Positions 16,833 to 25,856 of a DNA stretch of 64,000 bases are shown here, in pieces. Position 1 is the first letter of the stretch. Every line of letters begins with the position of its first letter. A program made the position numbers and the translations under genes. Location: positions 62,001-126,000 of the forward strand of contig CAHJWL010000006.1 of NCBI GenBank assembly GCA_903642235.1. The letters are read 5' to 3'. The DNA is from Acidobacteriaceae bacterium (GTDB taxonomy: Bacteria > Acidobacteriota > Terriglobia > Terriglobales > Acidobacteriaceae). The notes beneath the pieces were generated by a model. That model worked only from the letters and a program-made list of their open reading frames with translations, was not told the DNA's origin and ran no database searches.

Positions 16833-18056
16833 CTAGAAGTCCGATCGAAGCGCCACGATGGGATCAAGCGCGGCGGCCTTGCGCGCCGGATACACACCAA
16901 AGAAGATGCCGGTGGAAAGCGCAACAAAGAGACCGGCAAAGACGCTCCACAGCGCAATCGTGGATGGAAAACTGAGCAGGATTGTCACGGCCTTTGCGAC
17001 GATGACGCCACCAAAGACGCCTACGAAGCCGCCGAGCAGCGCCATCGTTGCGGACTCCAGCAGAAACTGCAGCAGAATGTCCTTGCGCTTGGCACCCAGA
17101 GCCTTGCGGACGCCGATCTCGCGCGTCCGCTCCGTTACCGAGACCAGCATGATGTTCATGATCACAATGCCGCCCACCACCAGCGAGATGGCCGCGATGG
17201 CCACCGCCACGGCTGCAAACGATCCGCTGATCTGCTTCCACAGGCCGACCAGTGTGTCGCTCGACTCCAGCGTGAAGCTGTCCGGCCGGCCAGGGCCGTC
17301 ATGCCGCTGTGAGCGCAGGATCACCCGTGCCTCATCCTCCGCCGCTTCCATGCCGCCGCCGCTTCCACCCTTGACATAAATGGTCACGGTCTTTGCCGTG
17401 CCGTACGTCTTCTGGTAGGCCGCAATCGGGATGGCAACCCAGTCGTCCTGGCTCTGGCCCAGGGTCTTGCCCTGCTTTTCGGCCAGTCCGATCACCGTGT
17501 AGGGAACGCCGTCCACTCGGATCTCGTGACCGAGCGGGTCCTCGCCCTTCATCAGGTTCTCCTGCACATCCGAGCCGATCAAGGCCACATGCGACGCGTG
17601 CTCATCATCGTTTGGCGTGAAGCCGCGCCCCTGCACGATGTTGAGGTTCTGCATCTCCGGCATCGACCACGTGTAGCCGCGGATGCTGGAGTCCTTGCTG
17701 GACTGCGTCCCCACGACAATCTTGCCCAGTGTCGTCTGCATCGCCCCGACAGAGGCGCAGTGCGCGCACTCCTCGAGCACCGCCCGGTAGTCAGGCAGCA
17801 GGATGTTTCGCCGCTTTTGAAACTGGATGTAGTCGGTGTAGCTGGAGATAAAGGCCGGCTGCTTGGAGAGCGTAAACGTGTCCGCGCCGTAGCGGTTGAT
17901 CTTTGTTGCGACGTACACGTTGGCGCCGTTGACCAGCGTGACCACGGCAATTACCGACGCCACCCCGATCACAACGCCGAGAAGCGTGAGCACCGTGCGC
18001 AGTTTGTTCGCCCAGAGCGACTGCAGCGCGATCCGAACGGCTTCTTTCAGCTCCAT
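16833..18056 (-). CDS. ABC transporter permease, MacB/FtsX type (first of a pair)
   Basis: 407-residue MacB_PCD plus FtsX permease. It has an N-terminal helix (TVLTLLGVVIGVASVIAVVTLV), a periplasmic domain, and three C-terminal helices with the SVTERTREIGVRKALGAK coupling segment between the first and second of them. It is clearly paralogous to the gene that follows it (15549-16796), sharing the TERTREIGVRKA block almost exactly, so the pair arose by duplication and likely forms a heterodimeric permease. The ATPase must be encoded elsewhere. It is the first gene of a possible permease-permease-hpnI transcript and is divergent from rnpB. Confidence 0.88.
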   Translation of the reverse strand: MELKEAVRIALQSLWANKLRTVLTLLGVVIGVASVIAVVTLVNGANVYVATKINRYGADTFTLSKQPAFISSYTDYIQFQKRRNILLPDYRAVLEECAHCASVGAMQTTLGKIVVGTQSSKDSSIRGYTWSMPEMQNLNIVQGRGFTPNDDEHASHVALIGSDVQENLMKGEDPLGHEIRVDGVPYTVIGLAEKQGKTLGQSQDDWVAIPIAAYQKTYGTAKTVTIYVKGGSGGGMEAAEDEARVILRSQRHDGPGRPDSFTLESSDTLVGLWKQISGSFAAVAVAIAAISLVVGGIVIMNIMLVSVTERTREIGVRKALGAKRKDILLQFLLESATMALLGGFVGVFGGVIVAKAVTILLSFPSTIALWSVFAGLFVALSTGIFFGVYPARKAAALDPIVALRSDF

Positions 18057-18126
18057 GCCATTACCCGTGTGCCAACGATAGCAGGCAAGCTTTGCAGTTC
18101 GCAGCAGGATTCGCGGTCATCTGCGA

Positions 18127-18132
18127 TACGAT
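18127..18132 (+). promoter_or_regulatory. Candidate -10 box of rnpB
   Basis: TACGAT at 18127-18132 ends 7 bases before the predicted RNA 5' end at 18140, the right distance for a sigma-70 -10. No good -35 hexamer was found at the matching position, so this is tentative. Confidence 0.3.
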
Positions 18133-18139
18133 GAACGTT

Positions 18140-18622
<483 letters not shown>

Positions 18623-18719
18623 AAAGAGAGTCCGGCGGGTTCGTTCAAGCGAGCCGCCGGACGCTTCGAAGGTGAGCTTTCTCTTAGTCCGGAGCCGCGT
18701 GCGCGGGCTGCAGGCTTCC

Positions 18720-18748
18720 TTTACACTCGTCAAGGCGCTCGATATGCT
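18720..18748 (+). promoter_or_regulatory. Sigma-70-like promoter of acpP-fabF
   Basis: TTTACA (18720-18725) and TATGCT (18743-18748) are separated by exactly 17 bases and lie about 130 bases before acpP, in the gap after rnpB. Match to consensus is good (5/6 and 4/6), and no gene overlaps it. It would drive acpP and fabF. Confidence 0.6.
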
Positions 18749-18879
18749 GAAAGCTTCGGAATGGAGAGTACCTGTGATCGTCACAGCCGCTCTCTAAGCC
18801 GCTTGTCTGGCGAGCCATCTTTCCGGCATCGTTCGCCAGAGTTTTCAATCCAACACACGATCTATCAGGAGAAACAGAA

Positions 18880-19125
18880 ATGGCCGCAGTAGACGAGAAG
18901 GTAAAACAAATCATCGTCGAGCAGCTTCAGGTCGATGAGGCCGAAGTCACCCCGGGCGCAAGCTTTCAGGAAGATCTTGGAGCCGATTCGCTCGACGTCG
19001 TCGAACTGGTCATGCAGTTTGAAGAGGCCTTCGATATCCAGATACCGGATGAAGATGCCGAAAAGATCAAGACCGTGAAGGATGCGGTGGACTACATCGA
19101 GAAGAGCCAGAAGGCAGGAAAGTAA
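18880..19125 (+). CDS. acpP: Acyl carrier protein
   Basis: 81-residue small acidic carrier that holds growing acyl chains on a phosphopantetheine arm. The attachment serine is in the standard motif [10 protein letters not shown] (Ser about residue 37), and the rest ([30 protein letters not shown]) matches ACP from end to end. A clear ribosome-binding site (AGGAGAAA) precedes the ATG. It is followed 4 bases later by fabF, the common acpP-fabF arrangement of type II fatty acid synthesis. Confidence 0.97.
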   Translation: MAAVDEKVKQIIVEQLQVDEAEVTPGASFQEDLGADSLDVVELVMQFEEAFDIQIPDEDAEKIKTVKDAVDYIEKSQKAGK

Positions 19126-19129
19126 GGAA

Positions 19130-20380
19130 ATGGAGCAGCGGCGCGTCGTTGTGACCGGCATCGGTCTGCTGTGCGGGGTCGGCAACACAACACAGCAGGT
19201 TTGGGACGGATTGCTTGCCGGCAAGAGCGGCATGGCGGAGATCACGCACTTTGATCTGACCGGACACCCGGTCCGCTTTGCGGCTGAGGTCAAGGACTTC
19301 AATCCACTTGACTTCGTGGAAAAGAAGGAATCGCGCAAGATGGGGCGTTTCATCCATTTTGCACTCGCGGCCTCACAGGAGGCCATGCAGCACTCCGGTC
19401 TCAAAGTCGAAGGCGAGCTTGCGGAGCGCGTCGGCGTCCACATCGGCTCCGGGATCGGCGGCTTCGACGTCATCGAGCGTGAACACTCGAACATGCTTGC
19501 AGGCGGCCCAAGAAAGATCTCCCCGTTCTTCATCCCCGGGTCGATCGTCAACCTGGCCGCCGGTCATGTCAGCATCCGGCACGGTGCCAAGGGTCCAAAT
19601 GAGGCCACAGCCACGGCCTGTACCTCGTCGGCGCACTCCATCGGCGACGCCTTCCGCATCATCGAGCGCGGCGACGCGGATGCGATGATCGCCGGTGGCA
19701 CGGAAGCCGCAATCACGCCCATGGGCGTCGGTGGCTTCGCCGCCATGAAGGCCCTCTCCACCCGGAATGATGATCCCCTTCACGCCTGCCGGCCCTTCGA
19801 CAAGGATCGAGACGGCTTCGTGGTCGGCGAGGGCGCCGGCATCCTCATCCTCGAAGAACTGGAGTTCGCAAAGGCCCGCGGAGCCACCATCCTCGCAGAG
19901 GTGCTTGGCTACGGCATGAGCGCCGACGCCTTTCACATGACCGGCATGGCCCCTGAAGGCGAAGGCTGCTTCCGCGCTATGAAAGCAGCGCTCAAGGTTG
20001 CCGGCGTCTCGCCCGATCAGATCGACTACGTGAACGCGCATGCGACCAGCACACCTCTGGGTGACGCGCTCGAGTCCCGTGCCATTGAGAACGTCTTCGG
20101 CGAGCGCGCCAAGGATCATACGTTACTGGTGAGTTCAACCAAGTCGATGACCGGTCATCTGCTGGGCGGCGCAGGCGGTTTGGAAGCCGGTATCACCATC
20201 ATGGCGATGCTCAACCAGATGGCGCCGCCCACGATCAATCTCGTGGAAGCTGATCCGGAGTGCCGCCTGAACTACGTGCCCAACACACCGCAGGCGGCAA
20301 AGATCGACTACGCCCTCTCGAACTCCTTCGGCTTCGGTGGGACAAATGGATCGCTCGTCTTCAAGCGCTGGCCGGAGTGA
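19130..20380 (+). CDS. fabF: Beta-ketoacyl-ACP synthase II
   Basis: 416-residue condensing enzyme that elongates acyl-ACP with malonyl-ACP in fatty acid synthesis. The catalytic triad is intact: the cysteine in TACTSSAHSIGDAF, the first histidine in NAHATSTPLGD and the second in SMTGHLLGGAGG. The C-terminal glycine-rich FGFGGTNGSLVF is also present. The frame is open a little further upstream. The ATG at 19130 follows a TAAGGAA site and gives the standard N-terminus (MEQRRVVVTGIG). It lies 4 bases after acpP and shares its promoter, and its transcript probably ends at the hairpin at 20631-20667. Confidence 0.97.
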   Translation: MEQRRVVVTGIGLLCGVGNTTQQVWDGLLAGKSGMAEITHFDLTGHPVRFAAEVKDFNPLDFVEKKESRKMGRFIHFALAASQEAMQHSGLKVEGELAERVGVHIGSGIGGFDVIEREHSNMLAGGPRKISPFFIPGSIVNLAAGHVSIRHGAKGPNEATATACTSSAHSIGDAFRIIERGDADAMIAGGTEAAITPMGVGGFAAMKALSTRNDDPLHACRPFDKDRDGFVVGEGAGILILEELEFAKARGATILAEVLGYGMSADAFHMTGMAPEGEGCFRAMKAALKVAGVSPDQIDYVNAHATSTPLGDALESRAIENVFGERAKDHTLLVSSTKSMTGHLLGGAGGLEAGITIMAMLNQMAPPTINLVEADPECRLNYVPNTPQAAKIDYALSNSFGFGGTNGSLVFKRWPE

Positions 20381-20630
20381 CAACTCTCTGACATTCACTC
20401 TGTCCTCATGAGCGAAGAAGACTCCGTTGCCCTTCTGAGTGCAGCATCTGTTTGTCCTTCGGAGCGAGCTCTTCTTTGTCCTTCTCAGCGCAGCGAAGAA
20501 CTCGTTGGCTCTCTTGTCTCTGTTCCGAGGTTTGACTCCAGGCTTGCCGAGCGAAGCACCCTCGCACTCCGCCCTCGGTCTACAAAAGCCCTCCACAAAC
20601 AAGCAGCCCAGCCAATCAGAACAAGCAAGG
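20381..20630. repeat. Intergenic tail of fabF with copies of a dispersed TCATTCTGAGCGAAGCGAAGAA-like repeat
   Basis: This non-coding stretch contains degenerate copies of a short repeat (TGTCCTTCGGAGCGAGCTC; TGTCCTTCTCAGCGCAGCG, followed by AAGAACTC, near 20453-20505; GAGCGAAGAAGACTCC near 20408). It resembles the copies at 37027-37055 and 56131-56190. No gene is recognisable in it. Confidence 0.5.
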
Positions 20631-20667
20631 AAAAAGGCCCTCTCACACGAGAGGGCCTTTTCTTTTT
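20631..20667. terminator. Bidirectional intrinsic terminator between fabF and the TPR lipoprotein gene
   Basis: Perfect hairpin AAAAGGCCCTCTC-ACAC-GAGAGGGCCTTTT with a T-rich tail on the plus strand (TTTTCTTTTT) and a T run on the minus strand. It lies between convergent genes and can end both transcripts. Confidence 0.92.
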
Positions 20668-20685
20668 GAAGCACTCGAACCGCGC

Positions 20686-21507
20686 CTACTTCATCTCGAT
20701 GCCGCCCGAGTTCTTCTTTTCCTTCTCCGCCTCATTTGCCTTGCGGGCGCCCATGGCGCGTTGGGTGAACTCATCGGCCTTCGCCAGATCAGCCTTCCGT
20801 GCGGCATCGTTGCCGCACTCCAGATCCGCCTTGCGGCGATAAGTCAGTTGGAGGTATTCCATCGCCTGATCGTAGTTCTTGTTGATATCGATCGCCTTTG
20901 TCAGGTATTCGATTCCTTGAGCGACGAGAGGGGTGTTTGCGGCCTGCATCTTGGCACAGGCGGGCTTGGTCATCTTCGTGTTTCCATCCGCCTTGTCCGT
21001 CAAGCCGTCCGCCGCAAGGATGCTGACCGCATTCTTGTACGCCTGCATCCAGTTCACGACGCCGATGGTGTAGTACGCCTCGGGATCATTAGGATCGATC
21101 GCGATCACCTTCTTCTCGTACTCCTTCGCCTCATCCAGCTTCTTGATATTACGGTCAATCGAAGCCACCTGCTTCAAAGCGGTGAGATCATTCGGATCCT
21201 TCGCCAGAACCTGCTGAAAACCGTCGATCGCCTTCTGAGCGACCTTCAGGTTCTCAGGGGTATCGAGGTTCGGCACAACCTGGTAGGAGTATGCCGTCGC
21301 GAGATAGAGTTTTGCCTGCTCAGAGGTAGGATCGAGCTGAATAGCAGTCTGGAAATGCTCCGTCGCCTCCTCATACTTCGCGTTCTTGAAAGCTTGGATT
21401 CCTTTACCGAGCTGATCACGTGATTTGAGAATCTTGCACCCTGTGGCTGAACCCAGCGTCATCGCCACCAAGGCAGCCGTAATAGGAATCCGTGCGGTCA
21501 GTTTCAT
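20686..21507 (-). CDS. TPR-repeat lipoprotein downstream of the TonB module
   Basis: 273-residue protein with a lipoprotein-type leader (MKLTARIPITAALVAMTLG then ATGC, modified Cys about residue 24). Several tetratricopeptide repeats follow, for example AFKNAKYEEATEHFQTAIQL and DPNDPEAYYTIGVVNWMQAY. TPRs are protein-binding scaffolds, so this is probably an inner- or outer-membrane-anchored adaptor. The frame is open 34 codons further upstream. The ATG at 21507 is chosen because it follows a GGAGA site and gives the leader. It lies last in the tonB-exbB-exbD-exbD direction, 361 bases after the second exbD, so it may have its own promoter. It shares a bidirectional terminator with fabF. Confidence 0.82.
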   Translation of the reverse strand: MKLTARIPITAALVAMTLGSATGCKILKSRDQLGKGIQAFKNAKYEEATEHFQTAIQLDPTSEQAKLYLATAYSYQVVPNLDTPENLKVAQKAIDGFQQVLAKDPNDLTALKQVASIDRNIKKLDEAKEYEKKVIAIDPNDPEAYYTIGVVNWMQAYKNAVSILAADGLTDKADGNTKMTKPACAKMQAANTPLVAQGIEYLTKAIDINKNYDQAMEYLQLTYRRKADLECGNDAARKADLAKADEFTQRAMGARKANEAEKEKKNSGGIEMK

Positions 21508-21868
21508 GGGGTGTCTCGTCTCCTTCAGAATTACAGGCGCCATGCGTACGCAAAGCAGACCATGGGATTGATGAACGTGCGGGTTGATTGTAACGGGTCG
21601 CCGTACCAACGTGCCAGCACCGCTGTTTACCCATCAACGCGTAGCTCACTGTATCAGTTCTCTTCCCACTTTCGTAAGCTTCTCGATCGCAGATCTCTTC
21701 TTTTTGCTCCGCAGGTTTACACCCGCGGAGCTTCACTCTCTCTACAAACCGGGCGCGTACCTCGCCTCGCACGTTGGATCATGACCATGCGACGAGCAAA
21801 GAGATGGCCCGGAACCGCATCTCTGCCGGTCCGGGCCCATCCTGCTCTAATCCTGTGGCGTGCTTTCG
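21508..21868. other. 361-base intergenic region between exbD and the TPR lipoprotein gene
   Basis: No gene seen. It holds a hairpin after exbD (see 21806-21837) and presumably the promoter of the lipoprotein gene. No tRNA-like structure was recognised. Confidence 0.5.
21806..21837 (-). terminator. GC-rich hairpin downstream of exbD
   Basis: GGCCCGGAA...GGTCCGGGCC forms a stem of about eight to nine pairs just after the exbD stop, in the direction of transcription. There is no U-tract, so termination or mRNA-end stabilisation is a guess. Confidence 0.35.
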
Positions 21869-22306
21869 CTACTGACCAGCTTCAACACGAGGCGTAATCA
21901 GGCCGATGTTGTCCACGCCAGCCTGGTGCCCGAAGTCGATAACCTCAGCAACATTCTGGAAGTCGAGGTCTTTGTCGCCTTTGACGAACATCACCTTTTC
22001 CTGCCGTGCTGCGAAGATCTCCGCCAGCTTGGGTTCGATCGCATTCTTATTGAAGCTGTCCTCGTTGATCTTGTACGCCGGCGCTGCACCGCCGTTTGAA
22101 AGCACCTGGACCACAATGGTGCGATCGTTCTCCGGCGGTGGATTTGTCTTGTTCTTCGGCGGCTGCGGTACCAGCGTCTCGAGGCCCTTCGGCGTAACTG
22201 GCACAATGACCATGAAGATGATCAAAAGCACCAGAAGCACGTCGATAAGCGGCGTTACGTTGATCTCCGAAACCGATCCTCCCTGTGAACCGCCACCCAT
22301 TCCCAT
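21869..22306 (-). CDS. exbD: Biopolymer transport protein ExbD/TolR family (second copy)
   Basis: 145-residue inner-membrane protein of the TonB energising complex. It has one N-terminal transmembrane helix within INVTPLIDVLLVLLIIFMV, which includes the membrane aspartate (PLIDV) needed for proton coupling. The rest is a periplasmic domain. A glycine-rich lead (MGMGGGSQGGSVSE) precedes the helix. The frame is open 15 codons further, but the ATG at 22306 has a good AAGGAGA site upstream. It is the second of two adjacent exbD paralogues. The pair with a single exbB is common in Acidobacteria and Bacteroidetes-like TonB systems. Confidence 0.9.
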   Translation of the reverse strand: MGMGGGSQGGSVSEINVTPLIDVLLVLLIIFMVIVPVTPKGLETLVPQPPKNKTNPPPENDRTIVVQVLSNGGAAPAYKINEDSFNKNAIEPKLAEIFAARQEKVMFVKGDKDLDFQNVAEVIDFGHQAGVDNIGLITPRVEAGQ

Positions 22307-22391
22307 AGTGCGTCTCCTTGTTCTTTCTGTTACTGGTCTTGCAGCAGTCAAGTAGGCGGTCAGCCCGACGACTGACCGCGGACTGTGCTAC

Positions 22392-22835
<444 letters not shown>

Positions 22836-22978
22836 ACTGTATCTCCTGCCTGTGCTCTGGTTCGAAGTACCGAATGCGGAGTCTTCCCGCTCCGGATGCC
22901 GCTCTTCCTACCGGCATCCGAAGCGTTCAAACTTCCGTGGAGCGGTCACTCAGCCCGTGCTCCCGAAGGAGCCATCTG

Positions 22979-23719
22979 TTAGCGGTGGCTCTGCTTGATG
23001 AAGTAGTCGACGAGTTCGGACGAGCTATTGTCCATCTCCACGTCGAACGACTCAACCTTACCCGTGAAGTAGTTGAAGGTCATTACGGCAGGGATGGCGA
23101 CAAGCAGACCGAACGCGGTCGTAACCAGGGCTTCAGAGATACCGCCGGCAACCGCGCCGATACCCGAGGTCTTCTGGGTTGCAATCTGCTGGAAGGCGTT
23201 GAGAATACCAACCACCGTGCCGAAGAGGCCGATAAAGGGCGCTGTGGATCCGATCGTCGCAAGACCACCAAGACCGCGCTTCAGCTTTGCGTGAACGATA
23301 GCCTCTGAACGCTCCAGAGCGCGCTTCGAGCTCTCGACCTGCTCCTCCGTGATGTTGCCGCCCGATCCGAAGCTGCGGAACTCCTGCAGACCGGCGGTAA
23401 CGACCTCGGCCAGATGCGACTTCTTGGAGCGGTCGGCGACCTTGATCGCCTCATCGAGGCGGCCATCCTTCAGCGCTCCGGCAACCTTGGGCGCGAACTC
23501 ACGCGACTGCTTGCGGGCCGCCGAAAAATACAGCGCGCGATCGATAATGACGGCGAGCGACCAGATGGACATGATGAAGAGGAGGATAACGACGGCGCGA
23601 GCCAGATTGCCCATGTTGCCCCACAGCTGGAGCGGGCTGAAACCTACCTGCGCCTCTTGCAGAAATACGGCGAGCGAGGCGGGGGCATGCGCAAAATTTG
23701 AGAGATGAGCGAGAATCAC
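22979..23719 (-). CDS. exbB: MotA/TolQ/ExbB proton channel family protein
   Basis: 246-residue proton channel that powers TonB. An N-terminal helix lies in LWGNMGNLARAVVILLFIMS. The two channel helices surround GGLATIGSTAPFIGLFGTVV and GISEALVTTAFGLLVAIPAV, which are the family's defining blocks. A GTG start at 23719 is preferred to the upstream in-frame ATG (23770) because it follows an AGGAGG site at nine-base spacing and removes an unlikely basic lead. It follows tonB by 180 bases that contain a strong hairpin, and is followed by two exbD genes. Confidence 0.92.
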   Translation of the reverse strand: MILAHLSNFAHAPASLAVFLQEAQVGFSPLQLWGNMGNLARAVVILLFIMSIWSLAVIIDRALYFSAARKQSREFAPKVAGALKDGRLDEAIKVADRSKKSHLAEVVTAGLQEFRSFGSGGNITEEQVESSKRALERSEAIVHAKLKRGLGGLATIGSTAPFIGLFGTVVGILNAFQQIATQKTSGIGAVAGGISEALVTTAFGLLVAIPAVMTFNYFTGKVESFDVEMDNSSSELVDYFIKQSHR

Positions 23720-23853
23720 TTGGTCTTTCCTCCTGGGGTTATCTTCCGGTCGGGCCGCGATCGCGCCCATCCCTCGTAGGTTGCAGCGAGGGGGACAGGC
23801 ACAAACGCACGGGTGAAATCAAGGGCGTGCGAGAGCTTCGGTAGAGGGTGTAT

Positions 23854-23882
23854 GGCGGATCGCCTGAAGCCGGCGAGCCGCC
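23854..23882 (-). promoter_or_regulatory. Strong hairpin between tonB and exbB
   Basis: GGCGGATCGCC and GGCGAGCCGCC pair at 10 of 11 positions around a 7-base loop. It lies after the tonB stop and before exbB, and no T-tract follows. It may be a processing, attenuation or stabilising element that sets tonB against exbB levels. Confidence 0.4.
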
Positions 23883-23899
23883 ACGAACTCTGGGTAAAT

Positions 23900-24637
23900 C
23901 TATCCACCCATGTTGAAGTTGACGGTTACAGTCGTTTCGACCTCAGTCGGCTCGCCGTTCAGGATGTAAGGCTTGTACCGCCAGCTGCGAACAGCATCCA
24001 GAGCACTAGCCCGCAACATCTCCGGTCCGCTGATCACAGTCAAGCCCTCGATCGTGCCGGTCTTTGAGATATTCGCATGCAGAACAACTGCACCCGAGAC
24101 GTGCGCTGCGCGAGCAATGGGAGGATAGGTCGGCGTCGTCTTTGTGATCAGCGATCCGGCCATCACACCGCTCGAGACGCGGGCAGGTCCCTTTGGCTTC
24201 TCAGCCCGTACGGCAACCGCCGGCGCATTGCCCATACCACCGAGAACGCCTCCCGGAACACCACCGGCGGACCCGCCACTCATACCGCTCATGCCGACAA
24301 CACCGGCAACCTGCGGCGGAGGAGCAGCGTCCTCCTTCAACATCTTGATGTCCTTCGGAATCTTCGTCGGCGCATGCAGGCCCTGATCAATCTCCGACAC
24401 CATCTTGATCGGCTTAACGATCTGCGCCGGTGGCGGGGGCGGCGGGGGTGGAGGCGGCGGGGGCGGCGCGGAGAGCATCGCCGTCATCGCCGTCTTAGGC
24501 AGGGCTTCCGGATAGAGCAGCGGGATAAGGATCAGTGTGGCGAGAATTGCGCCGTTAAAGATGAAGGTGCCGATCATCCAATACTTGGACTTGGTCTTGA
24601 TCTGGCCACCGGATTCCATAAGTGAGTCTTCAAACAT
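23900..24637 (-). CDS. tonB: Energy transducer TonB
   Basis: 245-residue periplasm-spanning protein that transmits the ExbB/ExbD proton force to outer-membrane receptors. There is a single helix at about residues 20-42 (YWMIGTFIFNGAILATLILI), then a run of about 13 prolines, a linker, and a C-terminal TonB domain. That domain has AAHVSGAVVLHANIS and WRYKPYILNGEPTEVETTV. The linker carries an unusual glycine/methionine-rich patch (VVGMSGMSGGSAGGVPGG, about 113-130). It is first of the tonB-exbB-exbD-exbD series. Confidence 0.92.
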   Translation of the reverse strand: MFEDSLMESGGQIKTKSKYWMIGTFIFNGAILATLILIPLLYPEALPKTAMTAMLSAPPPPPPPPPPPPPAQIVKPIKMVSEIDQGLHAPTKIPKDIKMLKEDAAPPPQVAGVVGMSGMSGGSAGGVPGGVLGGMGNAPAVAVRAEKPKGPARVSSGVMAGSLITKTTPTYPPIARAAHVSGAVVLHANISKTGTIEGLTVISGPEMLRASALDAVRSWRYKPYILNGEPTEVETTVTVNFNMGG

Positions 24638-24765
24638 AGGCCGCCTCTTTCTGGGGGAGAAGAGCTGATTTCCTTAGACACCGGAGGATTGGGAAAGGTT
24701 CCCGAAAAGTTCCAGTCCGGCTACGACCTCTGTTCGATCCCAGCCAACCCTCCGCAGCGCCTCAC

Positions 24766-25722
24766 TTAGGCTCGCACCTTCCGCGCCGCGGGAAGGCTTA
24801 CCGCCTTGCCGCGGGAGGCGCGCCAGTCCTGGTAGGCCACCAGCATGGGTGCCGCCACCGCGATCGAAGAGTAGGTTCCAATCAGAATGCCCACCACCAG
24901 AGCGAAGGAAAATCCGTGCAGCACCTCGCCACCAAACAGGTAAAGCGAGAGCACCGTGAGGAACGTCAGCCCGGAGGTCAGCACCGTTCGGCTCAGCGTC
25001 TGATTGATCGATCGGTTCACCACCTGCGACAACGTCTCCCGGCGGCTGAGTGCCAGGTTCTCGCGAATCCGATCAAAGACCACGATCGTGTCATTCATCG
25101 AGTAGCCGATCAGTGTCAGGATGGCGGCCAGCACCGTCAGCGTCAGCTCCTGGTTGGTCAGCGAAAAGGCGCCCACAGTAATCAGCGTGTCGTGAAAGAC
25201 AGCAACCACAGCCGCCACGCCATAGATGAACTCGAAGCGGAACCACAGATACACCAGCATGCCAATCAAGGAATAGAGCGTTGCGAAGGCCGCCTGCTTC
25301 TGCAGCTGCCGACCTGCCGTAGGACCGACGATCTCCACCTGCTCCACCGAGAAGCCCGAGTCATGGTAGTTCGCGTGGAGCGCACCTTCCACCTGCTCAC
25401 GGCCGGCATCGTGCTGCTGATCGGTCGATTGCGGCAGCGCGATAATCACCTTGTTTGCCGCTGCCCCGCTGGGGTCCGAGATGCGCTGGATCGTCGCGTC
25501 GCGCAGGCTTCCAGACGCCATCGCTTGCCGGAGATGCTCCTCATTCGGAGCCTTGTCAAAGGCCACGCGGATCTGCGTGCCGCCCTTGAAGTCCACACCC
25601 AGCGGAACATGGTGCCAGAACAGCATGCTCATCACGCCGGCGACGGAGAAAATAAGGGAGAAGCCGAGGAAGTACCACTTCTTCCCCAGCCAGTCGATCG
25701 CGCTATTGCGAAACAGTTCCAC
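24766..25722 (-). CDS. secF: Protein translocase subunit SecF
   Basis: 318-residue membrane protein that with SecD uses the proton gradient to pull exported proteins through SecYEG. The N-terminal helix and the conserved VDFKGGTQIRVAF segment (about residues 43-55) begin the protein. A periplasmic domain follows, then the C-terminal helices with LTLIGYSMNDTIVVFDRIRENL, the family signature. The length is normal. It lies 134 bases after secD in the same direction, the usual yajC-secD-secF order. Confidence 0.95.
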   Translation of the reverse strand: MELFRNSAIDWLGKKWYFLGFSLIFSVAGVMSMLFWHHVPLGVDFKGGTQIRVAFDKAPNEEHLRQAMASGSLRDATIQRISDPSGAAANKVIIALPQSTDQQHDAGREQVEGALHANYHDSGFSVEQVEIVGPTAGRQLQKQAAFATLYSLIGMLVYLWFRFEFIYGVAAVVAVFHDTLITVGAFSLTNQELTLTVLAAILTLIGYSMNDTIVVFDRIRENLALSRRETLSQVVNRSINQTLSRTVLTSGLTFLTVLSLYLFGGEVLHGFSFALVVGILIGTYSSIAVAAPMLVAYQDWRASRGKAVSLPAARKVRA

Positions 25723-25856
25723 GTTTGATCCTTGCCAGTTCTGAACTACAGGTGGGACGTTGTAGGTCCAAGTTGTACTCGACTGTTCTACGTTGTCCGC
25801 TGTGCCGTTTCCGTTGTCCGTTTGCCCTCAGTCAAGAGTCAACGGTCAGCTCCTCA

